64,000 nucleotides of DNA from Bacillus sp. FJAT-18017 (lineage in GTDB: Bacteria > Bacillota > Bacilli > Bacillales > Cytobacillaceae): contig NZ_CP012602.1 in the NCBI RefSeq assembly GCF_001278805.1, forward strand, positions 4,989,501-5,053,500, read 5' to 3'. Position numbers and translations under genes: made by a program. Below are positions 1 to 8,482 of the stretch, piece after piece. Within the stretch, counting starts at the first letter, position 1, and every line of letters starts with the position of its first letter. Below the pieces are notes generated by a model. It searched no databases, was not told where the DNA came from, and saw only the letters and a list, made by a program, of their open reading frames with translations.

Positions 1-121
1 TCCTAAGGATACCTTGACTGAAAAGCATACAAAAGAAGCAATTGGCGATGAGGAGTTCCTTGTTGTGCGCGAAGCCTTTAAAAATCGTGTCGAGCAAGGT
101 GACGGCAACAGATTTCACTAA
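1..121 (+). CDS. C-terminal end of an unidentified protein (cut by window edge)
   Basis: An open frame enters from the left edge (first full codon at base 2) and ends at a TAA at 119-121, giving a 39-residue tail that ends GDGNRFH. The tail is hydrophilic, with no cysteines, no membrane segment and no motif I recognise, so the family cannot be named. A good rho-independent terminator starts about 13 bases after the stop, which supports a real gene end rather than a chance frame. Confidence 0.6.
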   Translation, partial: PKDTLTEKHTKEAIGDEEFLVVREAFKNRVEQGDGNRFH

Positions 122-133
122 TGGTTTATCCTG

Positions 134-166
134 AGTTCGGAGACATGACTCCGAATTCTTTTTTTG
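134..166 (+). terminator. Rho-independent terminator of the left-edge gene
   Basis: TTCGGAG (136-142) pairs with CTCCGAA (149-155) around a six-base loop and is followed by a T-rich run. It lies just after the stop of the partial left-edge gene. There is no T-run on the other strand, so it does not serve hutH. Confidence 0.8.
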
Positions 167-184
167 TTTTATGAGTCCTTGACT

Positions 185-1702
185 CTACACTTGCTCTTCC
201 TTCGGCAAGACCAACCCTGCAATTTCAAGCTCCTTCAACCAGCTCGCGGCGGCTTCGATATCCTTGGAAAAAATACGATCCTGAGTAATAGCGGGGACAA
301 TCTTCCGTGCTTCTTCAAACAAGTTGGCGGTTGCCGACGCAAGCTTTTCCTTCCCGCGGAACTCGGCTGCCTGAAGCGCGCAGATAAGTTCAATGGCTAG
401 TACACGCCTTACATTCTGAATGATTTGCCAGGCATGCCTTGCTGCAATTGTGCCCATTGAGACGTGGTCCTCCTGATTGGCTGAGGACGGGATCGAATCA
501 ACACTTGCCGGGTGGGCGAGGGTTTTATTTTCCGAAACAAGAGAAGCGGCGGCATACTGCATGATCATCGCCCCTGACTGAAGGCCTGGCTCCGGACTCA
601 GAAAAGGCGGCAGGTCATTCAACTGAGGATTGACAAGTCGTTCAATTCTTCGTTCGGATATATTGGCAAGTTCTGCTGCAGCGATTTTCATAAAATCCAT
701 CGCAAAGGCAATTGGCTGGCCATGGAAATTCCCACCTGAAACAACCATACTGCCGTCATGGAAAATTAGCGGATTATCAGTCGCTGCATTAATCTCGATT
801 TCAAGCTTCTCACGTACATATTCAAGAGCCTGCCAAGATGCCCCGTGCACCTGCGGAATGCACCGTATGCTGTAGGCGTCCTGCACGCGCAGTTCTCCCT
901 GCCTCGATGTCATCTTGCTATCGCGTAAATAATTGCGAATCCTGGCTGCCGTGGAAATTTGTTGGGAATATCCTCGAGCCTGGTGAATTTCATCTGCGAA
1001 TGCATCGATAATGCCGGTAAGGCCTTCAATGGTAAGGCTTGCGATCAGCTCGGCCTGGTAGGCAAGCTGCTCGGCTTCAAGGTATCCGACAGCCCCCATT
1101 GCAGTCATTGCCTGTGTTCCGTTAATAAGCGCAAGCCCCTCTTTAGCTTCAAGTGTTATTGGCAAAATCGATTCCTGCTGAAGTGCCGTTGCAGCATCCA
1201 TCCGGGCACCCTTATAAAAGACCTCTCCCTCACCAATAAGGACAAGCGCTAAATGGGAAAGCGGGGCAAGGTCGCCGCTTGCTCCAAGTGAGCCTTGCTG
1301 GGGAATCACTGGGATAATATTTGCATTAACCAGTTCGATCAGCCGTTCAATAACGACTGGCCGGACACCGGAAAACCCCTTCAAAAGCGCATTCGCCCTA
1401 AGCAGGACCATCGCCTTCGAGACAACTTCCGGGAAAGGCTCCCCAATCCCGCATGCATGTGAGCGTATTAGGTTGAGCTGGAGGTCACGGACATGGGCAG
1501 AATCAATTAGAACATCACTGAATTTCCCAAATCCTGTATTGATTCCATAAACAACCTTTTTCTCAGCAACAATCCGTTCGACAGCTTCCCTGCTTTTCAC
1601 AACACCAGCCATACTCTCGTCAGATGCACAGACTTTGGCGCCCTTATACAGGACTTCCTTCACTTCATTTAAGGTTAGCGTATTACCCGTTAACAGTATC
1701 AT
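185..1702 (-). CDS. hutH: Histidine ammonia-lyase
   Basis: Deaminates L-histidine to urocanate, the first step of histidine degradation, in the cytoplasm. The protein is about 505 residues, the usual family length. It contains the ASG triad (within [11 protein letters not shown], near residue 145) that cyclises to the MIO cofactor. [12 protein letters not shown] near residue 80 and [10 protein letters not shown] near residue 400 are the forms typical of histidine rather than phenylalanine or tyrosine lyases. The start is set at 1702 because AGAGGTG lies just upstream of that ATG; the frame extends 17 codons further, but that part is inside a leader hairpin. No hutP, hutU, hutI or hutG is adjacent, so the gene stands apart from the rest of a hut pathway. 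Confidence 0.93.
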   Translation of the reverse strand: MILLTGNTLTLNEVKEVLYKGAKVCASDESMAGVVKSREAVERIVAEKKVVYGINTGFGKFSDVLIDSAHVRDLQLNLIRSHACGIGEPFPEVVSKAMVLLRANALLKGFSGVRPVVIERLIELVNANIIPVIPQQGSLGASGDLAPLSHLALVLIGEGEVFYKGARMDAATALQQESILPITLEAKEGLALINGTQAMTAMGAVGYLEAEQLAYQAELIASLTIEGLTGIIDAFADEIHQARGYSQQISTAARIRNYLRDSKMTSRQGELRVQDAYSIRCIPQVHGASWQALEYVREKLEIEINAATDNPLIFHDGSMVVSGGNFHGQPIAFAMDFMKIAAAELANISERRIERLVNPQLNDLPPFLSPEPGLQSGAMIMQYAAASLVSENKTLAHPASVDSIPSSANQEDHVSMGTIAARHAWQIIQNVRRVLAIELICALQAAEFRGKEKLASATANLFEEARKIVPAITQDRIFSKDIEAAASWLKELEIAGLVLPKEEQV

Positions 1703-1726
1703 TGTTTTCACCTCTACCAATTTAGC

Positions 1727-1783
1727 AGAATAAAGAAAGAGGCTGGACTCCAAATCGGTTACGATTCAGGGTCCAGCCTCTTA
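1727..1783 (-). promoter_or_regulatory. Attenuator-like hairpin in the hutH leader
   Basis: Read on the minus strand, AAGAGGCTGGAC (1782-1771) pairs perfectly with GTCCAGCCTCTT (1748-1737). The loop holds a smaller AATCG/CGATT stem, and a U-rich stretch follows. It sits 25-80 bases before the hutH ATG, so it would terminate transcription before the gene unless opened. In B. subtilis, HutP opens a terminator between hutP and hutH (established knowledge). HutP control here is inference, since no hutP is seen and I did not find clear UAG-repeat sites. Confidence 0.6.
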
Positions 1784-1858
1784 TTTATCATTGCTGCTTG
1801 TTTTATATTCATCGGAATCATCCTTATTTTTCGCGCATAAACGGGCGGTTAACAATCA

Positions 1859-1873
1859 TGGACATGGTTTCAT
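1859..1873 (-). promoter_or_regulatory. Possible CcpA (cre) site upstream of hutH
   Basis: The minus-strand sequence ATGAAACCATGTCCA matches 13 of 15 positions of the cre pattern WTGNAANCGNWNNCW, but it lacks the central CG. It lies upstream of the leader hairpin, where carbon catabolite control of hut genes would be expected. Weak evidence only. Confidence 0.25.
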
Positions 1874-2006
1874 GTTTATCAGAAAATAACGATAATTACC
1901 TTTATTGTATGCCCGATAGGAAATACTGTCAATGGCTGGGAAAGATTACTTTTCGGACATAAAAGCCTGCTTACGGAACAAATTAAGCAGGAAAGGAGTT
2001 GGTTGT

Positions 2007-3527
2007 ATGAAAAAATACTTCCTTATGCTACTTGCTACATGTATGTTGTGCGTGCCGGTATCCTCTTCTTCGGCAACAGGGAAAGTTTCGGATTCCGGCA
2101 ATTCAACCTTGCTAGAGTCTCCTGCTCTTTCAACAGACTCTATGAACGAGGCTGGCACCAAGTCAGATTCCAGGCTCCTTACACCCAACCCGTCTAAAAC
2201 CTCGGAGGCCGATATGGAACCTTCCGATGCCTCAAACCTTAATTCTGAACCTTCCTCCGCTAAAAAACTTAATCCTGGGCCATCCTCTGCCTCCGAGCAG
2301 AATTTGGAACCATCAACATCCTCGGATACAAGGTCTGCACCTTCAACAGCCCCATTAACCAGAGTAAAGGCCGCCTTTATCCGTGATGGCAATCTATGGG
2401 TTCTTATTGGCGGGAAAGAGAAACAGGTTACCTCCTCTGGTAAAATTCAGGCAAAGCCTGTGTGGTCGAGTGACGGAAACTTGCTAGCCTATCAAGAATC
2501 GGCACCTGCCGAATTCAAACAGAATGGCGAGCAGTCAGAACTATGGGTTTATGAGATTGCAACCGGTGAAAAGAAGAAGGTCTTTCACGATGGCCATTAT
2601 CCAAAATGGGCTCCAAGGAAAAACGAGCTTGCCTTCAAGGATGGAGGAATCCTGGATATATCAGATTTAAAAGGATTTTATAATATTGCCACCGGAGTAG
2701 AAGACTACACTTGGTTTCCAGATGGGAACGGCTTTCTTCTTTCCGCTTCGGGTACCCTGCGGCCGGATGGCTGGTCAAGTGCGACGCTGTTTAAAAAGAA
2801 GCTTGCCGGCAATTATAAAGATGTGATTCTCTTCGGCGGAGTGGAACCGTTCTTCCAGCTCCCAAAAGAGATTGGTACCACTAAAGACAATCAGTTGATT
2901 GCAGTATTTCTTAGCCAGCTCACCTTTTCCCCAAGCGGGAAATGGATTTCTTTTATCGTCTCACCAACAGCATCCTGGTCGATGGATAGTAATATGGTTT
3001 GCGTAATTGACAGTGATGGAAAGAGGTTTACGGTCCTGGATGAAATTATTTTTGAGGTCGGCTCGCCTAAATGGGCCCCTTCCGAAGATACAATTGCCTA
3101 TATCGCAGGCGGCGGCAGGATTGTTTTCGGTTTTAAAAATAAAGATCTGAAAGTTCGCGAAATGCCGGCCTCCGTGACGCTCACTCCTTCTGATTATGCA
3201 GATATTGATTTCGACTGGATTGACAACAAGTCACTGGTTGCAGCCCGGATTCGGGAACAGGAATGGTCCAATGACTTCAGCAAGCATCCTCTTCCTGTCC
3301 TTTACTCCATTGATATACCGACTGGCACACAAACAAAGCTTACAAGCCCCCCATCCGGATACGGCGATTATGCTCCGCAATACGTATCGACTGCCGGAAA
3401 ACTAGTCTGGTTAAGAGGAGAGTCAATCCTTAACAAAGGCAGGACACTTTGGCGCGCAAACCCAGACGGATCGCAAGCGGAGAAGTGGCTCGACAATGTC
3501 GATTCAATTGTATTTTTTGAAAAATAA
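2007..3527 (+). CDS. Secreted TolB-like beta-propeller protein
   Basis: A 506-residue exported protein. An N-terminal signal peptide (MKKYFLMLLATCMLCVPVSS) is followed by about 90 residues of low-complexity Ser/Pro/Asn linker with repeats of the type EPSSA..LNPGPSSAS. From about residue 105 to the end there are beta-propeller-like repeats of the WD40/TolB type (KPVWSSDGNLLAYQE, YPKWAPRKNELAFKDG, SPKWAPSEDTIAYIAGG). The start at 2007 is preceded by AAAGGAG; an upstream in-frame start lacks a good site. The propeller probably binds a ligand or protein outside the membrane; no catalytic motif is visible. Function unknown. A terminator follows at once, so it is transcribed alone. Confidence 0.8.
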   Translation: MKKYFLMLLATCMLCVPVSSSSATGKVSDSGNSTLLESPALSTDSMNEAGTKSDSRLLTPNPSKTSEADMEPSDASNLNSEPSSAKKLNPGPSSASEQNLEPSTSSDTRSAPSTAPLTRVKAAFIRDGNLWVLIGGKEKQVTSSGKIQAKPVWSSDGNLLAYQESAPAEFKQNGEQSELWVYEIATGEKKKVFHDGHYPKWAPRKNELAFKDGGILDISDLKGFYNIATGVEDYTWFPDGNGFLLSASGTLRPDGWSSATLFKKKLAGNYKDVILFGGVEPFFQLPKEIGTTKDNQLIAVFLSQLTFSPSGKWISFIVSPTASWSMDSNMVCVIDSDGKRFTVLDEIIFEVGSPKWAPSEDTIAYIAGGGRIVFGFKNKDLKVREMPASVTLTPSDYADIDFDWIDNKSLVAARIREQEWSNDFSKHPLPVLYSIDIPTGTQTKLTSPPSGYGDYAPQYVSTAGKLVWLRGESILNKGRTLWRANPDGSQAEKWLDNVDSIVFFEK

Positions 3528-3528
3528 T

Positions 3529-3560
3529 CCTCTTCCCCTCTGGGAGGAGGTTTCTTCTTT
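3529..3560 (+). terminator. Rho-independent terminator
   Basis: CCTCTTCCC (3529-3537) pairs with GGGAGGAGG (3542-3550), followed by TTTCTTCTTT. It starts immediately after the stop of the TolB-like gene. Confidence 0.75.
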
Positions 3561-3652
3561 ATTGCGTGGACCCCTGAATTCAAAAGTCAGGCTAATTCCG
3601 TTATACTGGTAAGAGGCTTACTCTAATTGCCTGAATGAAAGGATTGAATGCT

Positions 3653-5743
3653 GTGAAATCATTGGTTCTTGCCGAAAAACCGAGTGTTGCCCGTGAGATT
3701 GCACGAGTACTCGGATGCCGCAATACCTCCAAAAGTTATATAGAAGGCGATAAATATATAGTCACATGGGCGCTTGGCCACCTTATTGAGCTAAAGATGC
3801 CCGAAAACTATGCAACTAAGTACAAGGTCTGGAATCTCGAGGATCTGCCGATTATTCCCGACAAGATGGGGATCAAGGTCATGAAGCAGACGAGCCACCA
3901 ATTTCGCGCAATCGAAGGGCTGGCCAACCGGAAGGACATCGGCGAAGTCATCATCGCAACAGATGCCGGCCGTGAAGGTGAGCTAGTCGCACGCTGGATC
4001 CTCGACAGACTTAATTGGAAAAAGCCGATTAAGCGTCTGTGGATTTCCTCGCAGACCGACAAGGCTATTCGTGATGGATTCCGCCAATTGAAGCCAGGTT
4101 CACAATTCGAAAACCTGTATCAATCCGCTGTATGCCGGGCCGAGGCTGACTGGCTGATTGGGTTGAATGTGACCCGCGCGCTAACGACAAAATACCGCGA
4201 TCCCCTTTCTGCCGGACGAGTCCAGACACCAACTCTTGCAATGGTTCTGGATCGCGAGGACCAAATCCAGAAGTTCCAGCCTAAAGAATATTGGACGATT
4301 TCTATGTCTGCCGGCCCATTGTCGCTTGAGTGGGAAAAAAATGGAGAGAAGCGTCTTTTTGATAAGGCAAAGGCAGAGGATATTGTGCGCAAGGTTAAGG
4401 ATGGTAAGGCGGTTGTCTCAAAAATTGACCGCAAGACGAAATCCGAGCCGCAGCCTCTTCCCTACGACCTGACTGAGTTACAGCGGGACGCAAATAAGCG
4501 GTTTGGTTTTTCTGCTAAAAAGACACTGAATACCTTACAGCGTTTGTATGAGCAGTATAAATTAGTTACCTATCCTCGTACGGATTCCCGCTACCTGACA
4601 ACAGACATGGAAGCGACGATGGCCGACCGGCTTGGCGCACTGGCTAACGCTTACCGTGATGAGGTGAAACCTGTTTTAGGTAAAAGCACTGTCCTTGGGA
4701 AGCGCGTTTTCAACAATGCAAAGGTTACAGACCACCACGCAATCATCCCGACCGAGGAGCGGCCAAATTTGTCCGAACTCGATACGGACGAACGTAAAAT
4801 CTACGATCTGATTGTGCGCCGCTTCCTGACGCTCTTTTATCCTGCTTATGAATACGAAACGGTTTCATTCGAGGTGAAAACCGAAGGCGAAATCTTTTCG
4901 ACTCGCGAAACTGTCACAATAGAACCTGGCTTCAAAAAGGTCCTGGGCAAAGAAGAATCTGTTGCCTTAAAACCAGCAGTCGCCGCCCTTAAAGCCGGCC
5001 AGACGCTGACGGTGTCTTCGGCGAACACGAACCAGAAATGGACCGAGCCGCCTTCCCGTTATTCTGAGTCCGATATACTGGGGCAGATGGAAAAATTCGG
5101 ACTAGGCACCCCGGCAACCCGCGCCGAAATCATAGAACGCCTTGTTGAAACCGAAGTTGTTGAGCGCCAGAACGGGCGCTTCCACCCTACGAAAAAGGGC
5201 AAGCAGCTAATCGAGCTTGTCAATGATGATTTAAAGTCCCCCGAGCTTACTGCAAAGTGGGAAGAGGATCTCGAGAAGATTGCCAAAGGGAAAGGGGATC
5301 CTAAGGCGTTTGGCAAGCGGATCCGTGAACAGACGGCTCGCCTGGTTAACGAAATTAAGACCAGTGACAAAACGTACCGTCCGCCAAACCTGACTGGGTC
5401 CAAGTGTCCTGAGTGCGGCGAGTTTCTTAAGGAGCGCACTACAAAGGACGGCAAAATCCTCGTGTGCTCAAGCCCCGAGTGCTCCTACCGGAAGCGCAAG
5501 GATGCCAAGCTGTCAAACCGCCGCTGTCCGCAGTGCCATAAAAAGATGGAAATCCACAATGGCAAAGCCGGCACCTACTTCCAGTGCCGCACCTGCAACG
5601 TGGTGGAAAAAGCAGAAGAACGCAAGAAAGCTGTCAACAAGCGTGAGGAAAAGCGCCTCGTGCAAAAGTATGCACCTCCGAAGGAAGACTTCGGCACCAG
5701 TTTGGGCGATTTACTTAAGCAGGCGCTGGAGAAAAAAGATTAA
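3653..5743 (+). CDS. topB: DNA topoisomerase III (type IA)
   Basis: Relaxes and decatenates DNA by single-strand passage. The Toprim domain is at the N-terminus: the Glu of LAEKPSVAREI near residue 7 and ATDAGREGELVARW near residue 105. The active-site Tyr is in LVTYPRTDSRYL near residue 310, and KFGLGTPATRAEIIE is the usual later motif. The C-terminus has two Cys4 zinc ribbons (CPECGEFL...CSSPEC and CPQCHKKM...CRTC). GTG at 3653 is preferred: it follows a GAAAGGA site at the right distance and gives the usual start MKSLVLAEKPS; an ATG at 3635 lies before that site. About 696 residues, close to B. subtilis TopB. Single-gene unit with a strong terminator. Confidence 0.95.
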   Translation: MKSLVLAEKPSVAREIARVLGCRNTSKSYIEGDKYIVTWALGHLIELKMPENYATKYKVWNLEDLPIIPDKMGIKVMKQTSHQFRAIEGLANRKDIGEVIIATDAGREGELVARWILDRLNWKKPIKRLWISSQTDKAIRDGFRQLKPGSQFENLYQSAVCRAEADWLIGLNVTRALTTKYRDPLSAGRVQTPTLAMVLDREDQIQKFQPKEYWTISMSAGPLSLEWEKNGEKRLFDKAKAEDIVRKVKDGKAVVSKIDRKTKSEPQPLPYDLTELQRDANKRFGFSAKKTLNTLQRLYEQYKLVTYPRTDSRYLTTDMEATMADRLGALANAYRDEVKPVLGKSTVLGKRVFNNAKVTDHHAIIPTEERPNLSELDTDERKIYDLIVRRFLTLFYPAYEYETVSFEVKTEGEIFSTRETVTIEPGFKKVLGKEESVALKPAVAALKAGQTLTVSSANTNQKWTEPPSRYSESDILGQMEKFGLGTPATRAEIIERLVETEVVERQNGRFHPTKKGKQLIELVNDDLKSPELTAKWEEDLEKIAKGKGDPKAFGKRIREQTARLVNEIKTSDKTYRPPNLTGSKCPECGEFLKERTTKDGKILVCSSPECSYRKRKDAKLSNRRCPQCHKKMEIHNGKAGTYFQCRTCNVVEKAEERKKAVNKREEKRLVQKYAPPKEDFGTSLGDLLKQALEKKD

Positions 5744-5758
5744 GTGAAAGTGAATTGG

Positions 5759-5781
5759 AGCGGGCCGCGGCCCGCTTTTTT
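5759..5781 (+). terminator. topB terminator
   Basis: A perfect GC-rich palindrome, AGCGGGCCG/CGGCCCGCT (5759-5776), followed by six T, about 15 bases after the topB stop. Confidence 0.9.
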
Positions 5782-5800
5782 GCTGTTAAAAAGTCTGTAG

Positions 5801-6157
5801 TTTTCTTTGCTGTTTTACTAGTAAGTCTCCAAGTACTGCTAGTGAAATACTACTATAGCCACGTGTTGTCTTAGTAATAAAGTGTTACTGATATCCGTAG
5901 TCCTTCTAGTACTACTCAGAGTACTACTATTTTTCCAGGTTGCTTTACTAGCAAGCCTCTGAGTACGGCTATTGAAAAACCACTATAGAAGCGTGTATCT
6001 TAGTCATAAAGTGTCACTAAAATCCGTAGTCCTTCTAGTACTACTCAGAGTACTACTAGTTTTCCTTGCTGTTTTACTAGTAAGTCTCCGAGTACTGCCA
6101 GTGAAATACTACTATAGCCTCACGTTGTCTTAGTCATAAAGTGTGGTGAAATCCGCA
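5801..6157. repeat. Three imperfect tandem copies of a ~128-bp unit
   Basis: Copy 1 is about 5801-5929, copy 2 about 5930-6058 and copy 3 (shorter) about 6059-6157. Shared landmarks in each copy are TGNTTTACTAG, CACTATAG or ACTATAGCC, and TTAGTNATAAAGTGT. Copies 1 and 2 also share TCCTTCTAGTACTACTCAGA. The unit is rich in ACTA/TAGT words that can pair with each other. It has no start-to-stop reading frame and fills the gap between topB and the convergent sigma-factor gene. Function unknown. Confidence 0.85.
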
Positions 6158-6189
6158 GCGCAATCTAATACTTTTAGTCTTGAACATCT

Positions 6190-7065
6190 TTAAAAATGTT
6201 TTCGAATGGAGGCTAACTTTTCGGGATTCATCATGATATAGATTTCGTTGATTTTGTCATCGGAGATATAAAAGCTCATAGTACTTTGAATCGTACCATC
6301 CATAAAAACAATGATTGCTGGCTGGCCATTTATATTTTTTACATCAATTTCAAATTCTCCTTGGGCTTTGCTAACGATACCACTTAAGAAAGCTATTACA
6401 TTTGCTCGGGATACAATAGGCTTGATTGCTGCCTTAACAATTCCGCCTCCATCCGAGTACAGCGTGACATGTTCAGAAACCAGATCCAGTATCGCAGCCA
6501 AATTCTGAAATTGAAATGCTTGAATAAAGCCGTCTACGATTTTCCTGTTCTTCGAATAATCTAGGCTTTCTCCTTCGACAGCTGAAATTTTCCGCTTCGC
6601 TCGACTGAAAATCTTCCTGCAGTTTTCTTCCTTCTTTTCAACCATATTGGCAATTTCCTTATATTGGAGGCCAAATACATCCTTTAACAAGAGGATTGCG
6701 CGTTCATCTGGGGATAAATGTTCCATCATTCTCAGGTAGGCGATGCTTAGCCCCTCTTTTTGAAGAAGTGCATCCGATGGGTCCACTTCCTGTGAGATTT
6801 CCATTAAAAGTGGCTCTGGGTTCCATGGCCCAATGTACTTCTCCCGCTTGATTCGCGCAGACTTTAAAACATCAAGGCAGCGGTTGGTCAGCATTTTACA
6901 AAGATATGATTTCTTATTTTCAATTTTTTCCTCGTTGATTTGATAGGCTTTTAGAAAGGTTTCATGGACAATATCTTCAGACTCTGTAACTGAACCCAGC
7001 ATCCGGTAACCTATAGAAAACAACAAAGGCTTTAGTTGTAGATACTCTTCATTACTTAATTGCAT
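6190..7065 (-). CDS. ECF41-type RNA polymerase sigma factor (SigJ-like)
   Basis: A 291-residue extracytoplasmic-function sigma factor. The N-terminal region has sigma-2 (LLFSIGYRMLGSVTESEDIVHETF) and sigma-4 (LSPDERAILLLKDVFGLQYKEIA). About 110 extra C-terminal residues form a SnoaL-like domain. Both hallmarks of the ECF41 group are present: a WNPEPL-type linker motif near residue 90 and DGGG near residue 210. In ECF41 proteins the C-terminal extension replaces a separate anti-sigma factor (established knowledge). It starts 4 bases after the stop of the upstream oxidoreductase gene, so the two form an operon. Such sigma factors usually control their neighbouring redox gene; that is inference here. 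Confidence 0.9.
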   Translation of the reverse strand: MQLSNEEYLQLKPLLFSIGYRMLGSVTESEDIVHETFLKAYQINEEKIENKKSYLCKMLTNRCLDVLKSARIKREKYIGPWNPEPLLMEISQEVDPSDALLQKEGLSIAYLRMMEHLSPDERAILLLKDVFGLQYKEIANMVEKKEENCRKIFSRAKRKISAVEGESLDYSKNRKIVDGFIQAFQFQNLAAILDLVSEHVTLYSDGGGIVKAAIKPIVSRANVIAFLSGIVSKAQGEFEIDVKNINGQPAIIVFMDGTIQSTMSFYISDDKINEIYIMMNPEKLASIRKHF

Positions 7066-7069
7066 GACC

Positions 7070-8335
7070 TCACCCCATTCGATTTTTGATGATTTCAGCA
7101 GCTGCCCGTTTTGCGCTGCTTGCTGCCCCCTCTGCCAATATTAAATCGGGACATGCCCAGTCTCCTGCTATATATAATCCTGGAATCTCTGTAGTAGAAC
7201 TGCCTAGCTGAAACTCATCACCAATCTGGGGCAGCCGGTGGTTTACTGTAATTTGGGGCATGTACCGGCTTGTAATCACATGGTCTTTCCAGTCTGGTTG
7301 AATTCCCTCAAGGAACTGTTCTAGCTCCTCTTTAACTTTAGTTCCATCAATCTTCTCGTCCGGATGGAAGTATTTAAATACATGCAAAACACTATTATCC
7401 TTGTCTTCAGAAAGTCTGGCGCAGGCTGAATGGACCGACATATAAAAAGGCTTCCTTATGTCCATAGCAAACAGTTTCTTTGGCCTTGGAAGCTTTGTTA
7501 ATGCTATATCCAAGGTGGCTCCTTTTACCGGGATCATATTCCTGAAGAAGGCACCCTCGTCTTTACCCAGCATCCCGGCCAATTCCTGTGGCCCAGCTGT
7601 ATAAATCACATTTCTGCCCAGGATTTCCTCCCCATCTGAAAGGACAACTTTTAAAGAATCAGTTGAAGTCTCTGTGATTTGTTCTACAGTTTTATGCGTC
7701 TGTATTTGGACACCTGTGATGACCGCTTGGTTGTGAAGTTGGTCAATAATTGTCTGCCATCCTCCATTGAGATAAATAACACCACCCAAGACACTCTTCA
7801 AATGCGACAATATCACTGCAGCACCTACCCGTTCCGGGGCATGGCAATAAGCCGAAAGCCTTCCAAGTACGAATAGTAGCGATTGGACCTTTTTAGAACG
7901 GGCTGTTTGTGTAACCCATTGGCAGAATGTAAGCTCAGCTATTTTTTGCACATCAACACGAATAACTTCTGATAAAACCGCTAACCACTCCACCTTTTCC
8001 TTCCAATTCAAATAATGTGTCGTTAACACCCCTATTGCAGAAAAAGGAGCAATGAATTCATGGTTGTCTCCAGTTAAAATGCCATCCGGTTTGGGCCGCT
8101 TTCCATCAAGCTGGATACCTAATTCTTCGAGAATGACCCATGCTTTTCCTTTTTTATAAAGAGCATGAGGACCAAGGTTAAAATACTGTCCTTTAATTTT
8201 CGTTGTCCTTGCCCTTCCGCCAACTTGTTTCCCCTTTTCCAGCATTAAGACAGACAACTTGCTCCGTGCCAGGTAATTACTTGCCACATAGCCTGCTAAG
8301 CCTCCACCAATTATCACTACGTCCCATTTATCCAT
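7070..8335 (-). CDS. NAD(P)/FAD-dependent oxidoreductase (phytoene dehydrogenase/PPO-like)
   Basis: A 421-residue flavoprotein. The Rossmann FAD-binding motif VVIIGGGLAGYVASNYL is near residue 6, the GG motif KQVGGRARTTK near residue 37, and the C-terminal FAD motif GLYIAGDWACPDLILAEGA near residue 390. This is the amine-oxidase/phytoene-desaturase fold; the substrate cannot be read from sequence. AGGAGG lies 8 bases before the ATG. First gene of an operon with the ECF41 sigma factor, a pairing seen repeatedly for this group (established knowledge). It diverges from the MFS transporter gene. Confidence 0.85.
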   Translation of the reverse strand: MDKWDVVIIGGGLAGYVASNYLARSKLSVLMLEKGKQVGGRARTTKIKGQYFNLGPHALYKKGKAWVILEELGIQLDGKRPKPDGILTGDNHEFIAPFSAIGVLTTHYLNWKEKVEWLAVLSEVIRVDVQKIAELTFCQWVTQTARSKKVQSLLFVLGRLSAYCHAPERVGAAVILSHLKSVLGGVIYLNGGWQTIIDQLHNQAVITGVQIQTHKTVEQITETSTDSLKVVLSDGEEILGRNVIYTAGPQELAGMLGKDEGAFFRNMIPVKGATLDIALTKLPRPKKLFAMDIRKPFYMSVHSACARLSEDKDNSVLHVFKYFHPDEKIDGTKVKEELEQFLEGIQPDWKDHVITSRYMPQITVNHRLPQIGDEFQLGSSTTEIPGLYIAGDWACPDLILAEGAASSAKRAAAEIIKNRMG

Positions 8336-8482
8336 TCTTCATAGCCTCCTTTTATTGTTCATTCTCATGACGATTAAAGGTGCGTGGCTGTGACATTTTG
8401 GTGGTACAGTTATTGTAAATTCTTCCCCGCCGGTAGTATGATAAAGAAGTTATTGGTTAAACAGAGAAATGGAGTTTTTTAT

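Noticed and set aside
185..1702. Phenylalanine or tyrosine ammonia-lyase instead of histidine ammonia-lyase
   Set aside because: The selectivity region reads LIRSHACG and [10 protein letters not shown], as in histidine lyases, and the length of about 505 is bacterial HutH-like.
1946..2392. 148-residue minus-strand frame opposite the TolB-like gene
   Set aside because: It mirrors the Ser/Pro-rich linker of the real gene, is acidic low-complexity sequence and has no site.
5801..6157. Possible CRISPR array
   Set aside because: The units are about 128 bp, imperfect, directly abutting and without spacers of constant size; no cas genes are near. The same reasoning rejects the 24.2, 33.5, 37.5 and 41.1 kb clusters.
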